A stretch of DNA of 10,584 nucleotides from an uncultured Hungatella sp. Its GTDB lineage: Bacteria; Bacillota; Clostridia; Lachnospirales; Lachnospiraceae. Below are positions 7,569-10,584 of the stretch, one piece after another (within the stretch, counting starts at the first letter, position 1; each line of letters begins with the position of its first letter). A program made the position numbers and the translations under genes. The stretch covers positions 31,099-41,682 of the forward strand of contig CAJUJV010000029.1 of the NCBI GenBank assembly GCA_910586845.1, read 5' to 3'. Below the pieces are notes generated by a model. That model was not told the origin of the DNA and made no database searches. It saw only the letters and a program-made list of their open reading frames with translations.

Positions 7569-7657
7569 ACCATAGGTTTATTGAGGAAGCCCCAGGCGTT
7601 CCCGAGGCAGGGCAGATACTGCCGGCGGCCCTGTCGGTTCATGAGGAGGAGAGTCTT

Positions 7658-8857
7658 ATGATAAATGAAATCTATAAAACCATGCTGAGAGGAAAATCCA
7701 TTATCCGGGAACTGAGTGAATATGCCACGGCAAGAGGCCGGGAGATCGGATATGACAATGTATTCGACTACAGTCTGGGCAATCCCAGCGTGCCCTGCCC
7801 CCATGACTATACAGAAGGGATGATCCGTCTTTTAAGAGACGAAGATCCCATGGCTGTTCACGGGTACAGCCCTTCTCTGGGCATCGACAGCGTGAGAAAG
7901 GCGGTGGCCGACAGCCTGAACCGCCGCTTCGGCATGGATTACGAAGCCAGACATATTTTTATGGCTTCGGGAGCCGCAGGGGCTCTGGCCCACGCGTTCC
8001 GGTGTGTGACGGTTCCGGGAGATGAGATTCTTACCTTCGCACCCTTTTTTCCCGAGTACGGACCTTATGTGAACCTGTCCGGGGCAAGGCTGAAGGTAGT
8101 TCCTGCGGACACGGAGAGCTTTCAGATCAATTTTCAGGCGCTGGAAGAGACGATGAACGAAAAAGTCATGGCAGTGCTGATCAATACTCCCAACAATCCT
8201 TCAGGTGCGGTCTACTCCACGGAGACCATAGAGAAACTGGCGGACTTTCTGGAGAGGAAGCAGAAGGAGTACGGACATGACATCTTTCTCATCAGCGACG
8301 AGCCCTACAGGGAGATCGTGTTTGAGGGGGCGGATGTTCCCTATGTGTCCGGGTATTACGACAACTCCATCTCCTGCTATTCATATTCCAAGAGTCTGAG
8401 CCTGCCGGGAGAGCGTATCGGCTATGTGGCGGTGAACCCCAGATGTACGGATGCCGATATCCTGGCGGTGATGTGCGGACAGATCAGCCGGGGCATCGGA
8501 CATAACTGTCCCCCTTCCAGCGTCCAGCTGGCCGTGGCAAAGGTCCTGGATCAGACCAGCGATCTGTCGGTGTATGAGACCAATATGAATCTGCTCTACG
8601 ATGCCCTGGTCAGGCTGGGATTCCAGGTGGTAAAGCCGGGGGGAACCTTCTATATTTTCCCCAAAGCGCTGGAGGAGGATGCAGGTACATTCTGTATGAA
8701 GGCGAAGAACTATGATCTCATCCTGGTGCCGTCGGACAATTTCGGCGTGCCCGGGTATTTCCGTATGGCATACTGTATCGACACGGAGAAAGTGAAGAGA
8801 TCCATACCGGTTCTGGAGAGATTTGTGAGAGAAGAATATCCGGACAGAGCGGTGTAA
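7658..8857 (+). CDS. PLP-dependent aminotransferase, fold type I (class I/II)
   Basis: A 399-residue cytoplasmic enzyme of the aspartate aminotransferase fold, moving an amino group between an amino acid and a 2-oxo acid through pyridoxal phosphate. Key residues are all present: N180 in NTPNNPSG (176-183), D214 and Y217 in SDEPYREI (213-220), the Schiff-base lysine K245 in YSYSKSLSLPGERIGY (241-256) with phosphate-binding R253, and the carboxylate-binding R369 in YFRMAYCI (367-374). The N-terminal YSLGNPSVP (38-46) is the usual mobile substrate segment. The donor amino acid cannot be predicted; aspartate- or alanine-type specificity is possible. GAGGAGGAGAG (7643-7653) ends 4 bases before the ATG, a strong ribosome site that fixes the start. 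The CapA-family gene follows 24 bases later, so the two are probably co-transcribed, though no known pathway links them. Confidence 0.95.
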   Translation: MINEIYKTMLRGKSIIRELSEYATARGREIGYDNVFDYSLGNPSVPCPHDYTEGMIRLLRDEDPMAVHGYSPSLGIDSVRKAVADSLNRRFGMDYEARHIFMASGAAGALAHAFRCVTVPGDEILTFAPFFPEYGPYVNLSGARLKVVPADTESFQINFQALEETMNEKVMAVLINTPNNPSGAVYSTETIEKLADFLERKQKEYGHDIFLISDEPYREIVFEGADVPYVSGYYDNSISCYSYSKSLSLPGERIGYVAVNPRCTDADILAVMCGQISRGIGHNCPPSSVQLAVAKVLDQTSDLSVYETNMNLLYDALVRLGFQVVKPGGTFYIFPKALEEDAGTFCMKAKNYDLILVPSDNFGVPGYFRMAYCIDTEKVKRSIPVLERFVREEYPDRAV

Positions 8858-8881
8858 GGTCCGGAACGGGAAGGAGCAAAG

Positions 8882-10036
8882 ATGAAAGCACACAGGATAA
8901 CAGCAGTGATGACGGCCCTGGCTCTGACGGCGGCAGGATCATCTGGCCTGACGGCGTGGGCGGCCCCGGGAAAGGATCTGTGCCTCAATACGGCTGCGTC
9001 TTCCGGTCAGGATCAGGCAGCCGGAGAGACCGGAACTTCCGGTTCGCAGCAGGTCTATGTAAAGGAACCCAAAACAGAAGGCAGGGTAACCCTGTCCTTT
9101 GCGGGAGATATCAGCTTCGCAGAGGGCTATGCCAACATGGTATACTACCACAATAACGGAGACGACATCACCAGATGCATCACTCCGGAGGTAATTGCCC
9201 GGATGGAATCTGCGGATATCATGATGATCAACAACGAATTTGCCTACAGCAACCGGGGAACGCCTCTGTCGGGAAAGACATTTACTTTCCGGGCCAAGCC
9301 GGAGACTGCGGCCAATCTGTCCCTGCTGTCTGCGGACATCGTGTCTGTGGCCAACAATCATGTCTATGATTATGGAGAGACGGCTCTTTTAGACACACTG
9401 GATACTCTGGAAACCTACAAGATCCCCTATGTGGGAGCCGGCCGGAACCTGGATGAGGCCAGGGAGATCGTTTGTTTCCAGGCAGGTGACATGAAGATCG
9501 CCTATGTCAGTGCCACTCAGGTGGAACGGTCCTATGTGTACACCAGAGAGGCCACGGATACCAGAGCCGGGGTTTTAAGGACCTATGACCCGGCGGTGTT
9601 CCTTGACGTGATCCGCAGGGCAAAGGAAAACAGCGATTTTGTAGTGGTCTATGTGCACTGGGGCACGGAGGGCGTCAGCCGGTTTGAGGCGGATCAGCAG
9701 AGGCTGGGACATCAGTATATCGATGCCGGGGCTGACCTGGTCATCGGCGATCATCCCCACTGTCTTCAGGGAGTGGAATATTATAAAGGAGTCCCCATAT
9801 TCTACAGTCTGGGTAATTTCTGGTTCAACAGCAAGACCAGGGAGACGGGGCTTGTGGAAGCGGATATCACCAGAGAGGGTCTTGTGGAGTTTCGGTTTGT
9901 GCCCTGTCTTCAGTCCGGGTGCCGTACCACTCTTATTACCGACCAGGGAAAACGTAAGAAGAGCTTTCAGTATCTTCAGAGCATTTCCGCCAATGCGGTC
10001 ATCGACGAAAACGGCGTGATCCGTGAGAAGAAATAA
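8882..10036 (+). CDS. Exported CapA-family protein (metallophosphoesterase-like fold)
   Basis: A 384-residue secreted protein of the CapA/PgsA family, named after a poly-gamma-glutamate capsule protein of Bacillus. A signal peptide spans residues 1-27 (KAHR, a hydrophobic core, then an AWA cleavage site). There is no lipobox cysteine. A low-complexity Gly/Ser/Gln/Thr linker follows (about 38-58). The domain shows the family's metal-site blocks in order: LSFAGDISFA (71-80, D76), INNEF (116-120), SVANNHVYDYG (155-165), YVHWG (257-261), GDHPHCLQG (289-297) and YSLGNF (308-313). AAGGAG 5 bases before the ATG sets the start. No capB, capC or pgs genes are adjacent, so poly-gamma-glutamate synthesis is not supported. 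Stand-alone CapA proteins are common in Clostridia and of unclear role. It is the second gene after the aminotransferase, and no convincing terminator follows it, so reading through into the small transcript downstream is possible. Confidence 0.93.
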   Translation: MKAHRITAVMTALALTAAGSSGLTAWAAPGKDLCLNTAASSGQDQAAGETGTSGSQQVYVKEPKTEGRVTLSFAGDISFAEGYANMVYYHNNGDDITRCITPEVIARMESADIMMINNEFAYSNRGTPLSGKTFTFRAKPETAANLSLLSADIVSVANNHVYDYGETALLDTLDTLETYKIPYVGAGRNLDEAREIVCFQAGDMKIAYVSATQVERSYVYTREATDTRAGVLRTYDPAVFLDVIRRAKENSDFVVVYVHWGTEGVSRFEADQQRLGHQYIDAGADLVIGDHPHCLQGVEYYKGVPIFYSLGNFWFNSKTRETGLVEADITREGLVEFRFVPCLQSGCRTTLITDQGKRKKSFQYLQSISANAVIDENGVIREKK

Positions 10037-10059
10037 ACAGGGGCTTTGGGCAGGAAAAT

Positions 10060-10087
10060 GTAAGGATACCGTAAGACTTGCGTAAAG
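10060..10087 (+). repeat. Three GTAAG-type direct repeats at 11-base spacing, probable response-regulator site
   Basis: GTAAGG starts at 10060, GTAAGA at 10071 and GTAAAG at 10082, so the copies are exactly 11 bases apart and would lie on one face of the helix. The third copy ends 9 bases before the -35 box at 10097. Tandem 11-base direct repeats placed like this are the known binding pattern of OmpR/PhoB-family response regulators acting as activators. No regulator gene is in the window, so the identity of the protein is unknown. Confidence 0.5.
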
Positions 10088-10101
10088 GAAAAGTCCTTTA
10101 C
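10082..10101. repeat. Perfect 8-base inverted repeat overlapping the -35 box
   Basis: GTAAAGGA (10082-10089) and TCCTTTAC (10094-10101) are perfectly complementary with a 4-base centre AAAG. The right arm includes most of the -35 hexamer and the left arm is the third GTAAG-type repeat. It may be an operator, or a read-through hairpin for capA transcripts. There is no T run after it, so it does not look like an intrinsic terminator. Confidence 0.45.
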
Positions 10102-10125
10102 CAGGAACAGGAAATATGGTATGAT
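10097..10125 (+). promoter_or_regulatory. Strong extended -10 promoter of the small terminal transcript
   Basis: TTTACC (10097-10102) and TATGAT (10120-10125) are 17 bases apart, and TGG directly before the -10 gives the extended TGn motif. Transcription should start near 10132. TTACCAG occurs twice, at 10098-10104 over the -35 and at 10128-10134 over the expected start site, with an inverted TGGTA (10117-10121) between. This arrangement could be a repressor site in addition to the upstream direct repeats. Confidence 0.75.
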
Positions 10126-10157
10126 CGTTACCAGTTCACAGAGAAAGGAGGATTGTC

Positions 10158-10280
10158 ATGAGAAAGCATTGTATATTAAACCAGAGAGATTTCAGGCAGA
10201 GCGTATCATTATGCTCCGGTTCTTGTATCAGGATGACTTGTGACAGGAATCCTTTTAGATTCTTCAGGCGGGCCGGATAG
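10158..10280 (+). CDS. Small ORF, 40 residues, Cys- and Arg-rich, unknown function
   Basis: An ATG preceded by AAAGGAGG (10144-10151) at 6 bases, about 26 bases after the predicted transcription start, opens a 40-codon frame ending in TAG. The product has cysteines at 5, 19, 23 and 28 and eight arginines, several near the C-terminus (RFFRRAG). There is no signal peptide, no membrane segment and no family I recognise. The CSGSC (19-23) and MTC (26-28) segment might bind metal. It could also be a leader peptide whose translation is sensed, with Cys codons clustered in the middle. The strong promoter and ribosome site favour real translation; the sequence itself gives no conservation evidence. 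Confidence 0.4.
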   Translation: MRKHCILNQRDFRQSVSLCSGSCIRMTCDRNPFRFFRRAG

Positions 10281-10399
10281 GTCTGTACGGGAGAGAAGAC
10301 CGGCGGCATAAAGGTTTGTTTTTATGCAGTCGGCTGACGTGTATCCTCAGAACAGTCCGGTATTGTCCGGCTGATTGGGGGCAGAGAAGAAACAGCAGG

Positions 10400-10443
10400 A
10401 AGAGCCGATGTTTCCGGGAGAACCGGATCATGGGCTCTTTTTT
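10400..10443 (+). terminator. Intrinsic terminator
   Basis: AAGAGCC (10400-10406) pairs with GGCTCTT (10433-10439), ATG (10408-10410) with CAT (10429-10431), and TCCGG (10413-10417) with CCGGA (10423-10427), around a GAGAA loop. Six T residues (10438-10443) follow directly. The minus-strand reading has no T run, so it works for plus-strand transcripts. It closes the transcript begun near 10132. Confidence 0.88.
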
Positions 10444-10445
10444 GT

Positions 10446-10584
10446 TCTTCTATAGGATTCGGGTGTCAAAAGCCCTGTGCGGGGGGTGTTGACGGCAGAT
10501 TCTGCAAATGAATTCGTGCTCACTCCGGCGCACCGGGCATTCCGATGAGCCTCTTAAAACGAAAATCGTGTTCAGCAGAGGCTT
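10446..10584. other. Structured non-coding stretch at the window end
   Basis: I recognise no gene here. AGCCTCT (10548-10554) pairs with AGAGGCT (10577-10583), and inside it ACGA (10559-10562) pairs with TCGT (10566-10569). This hairpin ends at the window edge and may be a terminator if a T run follows. GCAGATTCTGC (10494-10504) is a short palindrome. The minus strand is open for 44 codons from the edge down to a TAG at 10450-10452, encoding a Cys/Arg/His-rich stretch with no start visible. The frame may be chance within a repeat or RNA element rather than a gene. Confidence 0.35.

Larger units (their letters stand above)
10132..10445 (+). ncRNA. Candidate stand-alone structured transcript of about 310 nt
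   Basis: The ends are inferred from the promoter at 10097-10125 and the intrinsic terminator at 10400-10443. The first half contains a 40-codon ORF with a good ribosome site. The second half is non-coding and has two hairpins. GCATAAA (10306-10312) pairs with TTTATGC (10321-10327), extended by CCG/CGG across an internal loop. CAG-CCGG (10353-10360, one bulged T) pairs with CCGG-CTG (10367-10373). I do not recognise a T-box, 6S, SRP, RNase P or tmRNA signature. It could be a dual-function small RNA, an mRNA for a small peptide, or an attenuator leader for a gene beyond the window. Confidence 0.4.

Noticed and set aside
7608..7633. Regulatory hairpin or attenuator in the aminotransferase leader
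   Set aside because: The alternative stems are short (5-6 bases) with no T run and no conserved motif.
8882..10036. Poly-gamma-glutamate capsule operon
   Set aside because: Only the CapA-type protein is present; no ligase or membrane subunits of the capsule synthase are adjacent.
10082..10101. Intrinsic terminator for capA
   Set aside because: The 8-base stem is perfect but AT-rich and is not followed by a T run; it overlaps a promoter element instead.
10158..10280. SCIFF-type or other RiPP precursor
   Set aside because: It has only four cysteines, an Arg-rich C-terminus and no leader motif I recognise; no radical-SAM maturase is in the window, although the next gene is not visible.
10132..10445. 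T-box or other known riboswitch
   Set aside because: I could not find the conserved T-box sequence (AGGGTGG.ACCGCG) or another consensus I know.

Overview
The window looks like part of a low-to-moderate GC Firmicute chromosome, most likely a gut-type Clostridia of the Lachnospiraceae kind. The grounds are AGGAGG-type ribosome binding sites, sigma-A-like promoters, short intergenic gaps, and the CotH / VTC-domain / DUF4956 / Cthe_2159-type gene set. I cannot name a genus. No tRNA, rRNA, insertion sequence or CRISPR array is visible.

Layout. Positions 2-1774 (+) hold the 3' part of recQ, whose first residues lie before the window. Next comes a compact minus-strand operon read right to left from a good promoter at 7490-7518: PfkB-type sugar kinase (7454-6549), membrane-anchored CotH-family kinase-fold protein (6522-4024), exported Cthe_2159-type beta-helix protein (4027-3152), VTC-domain polyphosphate-polymerase-like protein (3159-2476) and DUF4956 membrane protein (2445-1771). 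Gaps are under about 30 bases, and two junctions overlap (4 and 8 bases). The last gene runs tail to tail into recQ with a 4-base stop-codon overlap. Diverging from the pfkB promoter is a plus-strand pair: a fold-type I PLP aminotransferase (7658-8857) and an exported CapA-family protein (8882-10036).

The right end (10037-10584) has no conventional gene but is highly organised. It holds three GTAAG-type repeats exactly 11 bases apart, a strong promoter (10097-10125), a good ribosome binding site with a 40-codon Cys/Arg-rich ORF (10158-10280), two small hairpins and a clear intrinsic terminator (10400-10443). Together these look like a regulated, self-contained transcript of about 310 nt. After the terminator is a structured stretch of unknown identity running off the window.

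How the genes may work together (inference). In yeast, the VTC catalytic domain makes polyphosphate and passes it through an attached membrane domain. Here a VTC domain without membrane segments is encoded next to a small multi-pass membrane protein (DUF4956). The operon also encodes an apparently extracellular CotH domain carrying lamin-tail and chitobiase-like modules, and a secreted beta-helix protein. The simplest reading is an envelope system that makes a polyanion or modifies a surface polymer or protein. The PfkB kinase may supply a phosphorylated small molecule or may merely be co-transcribed.
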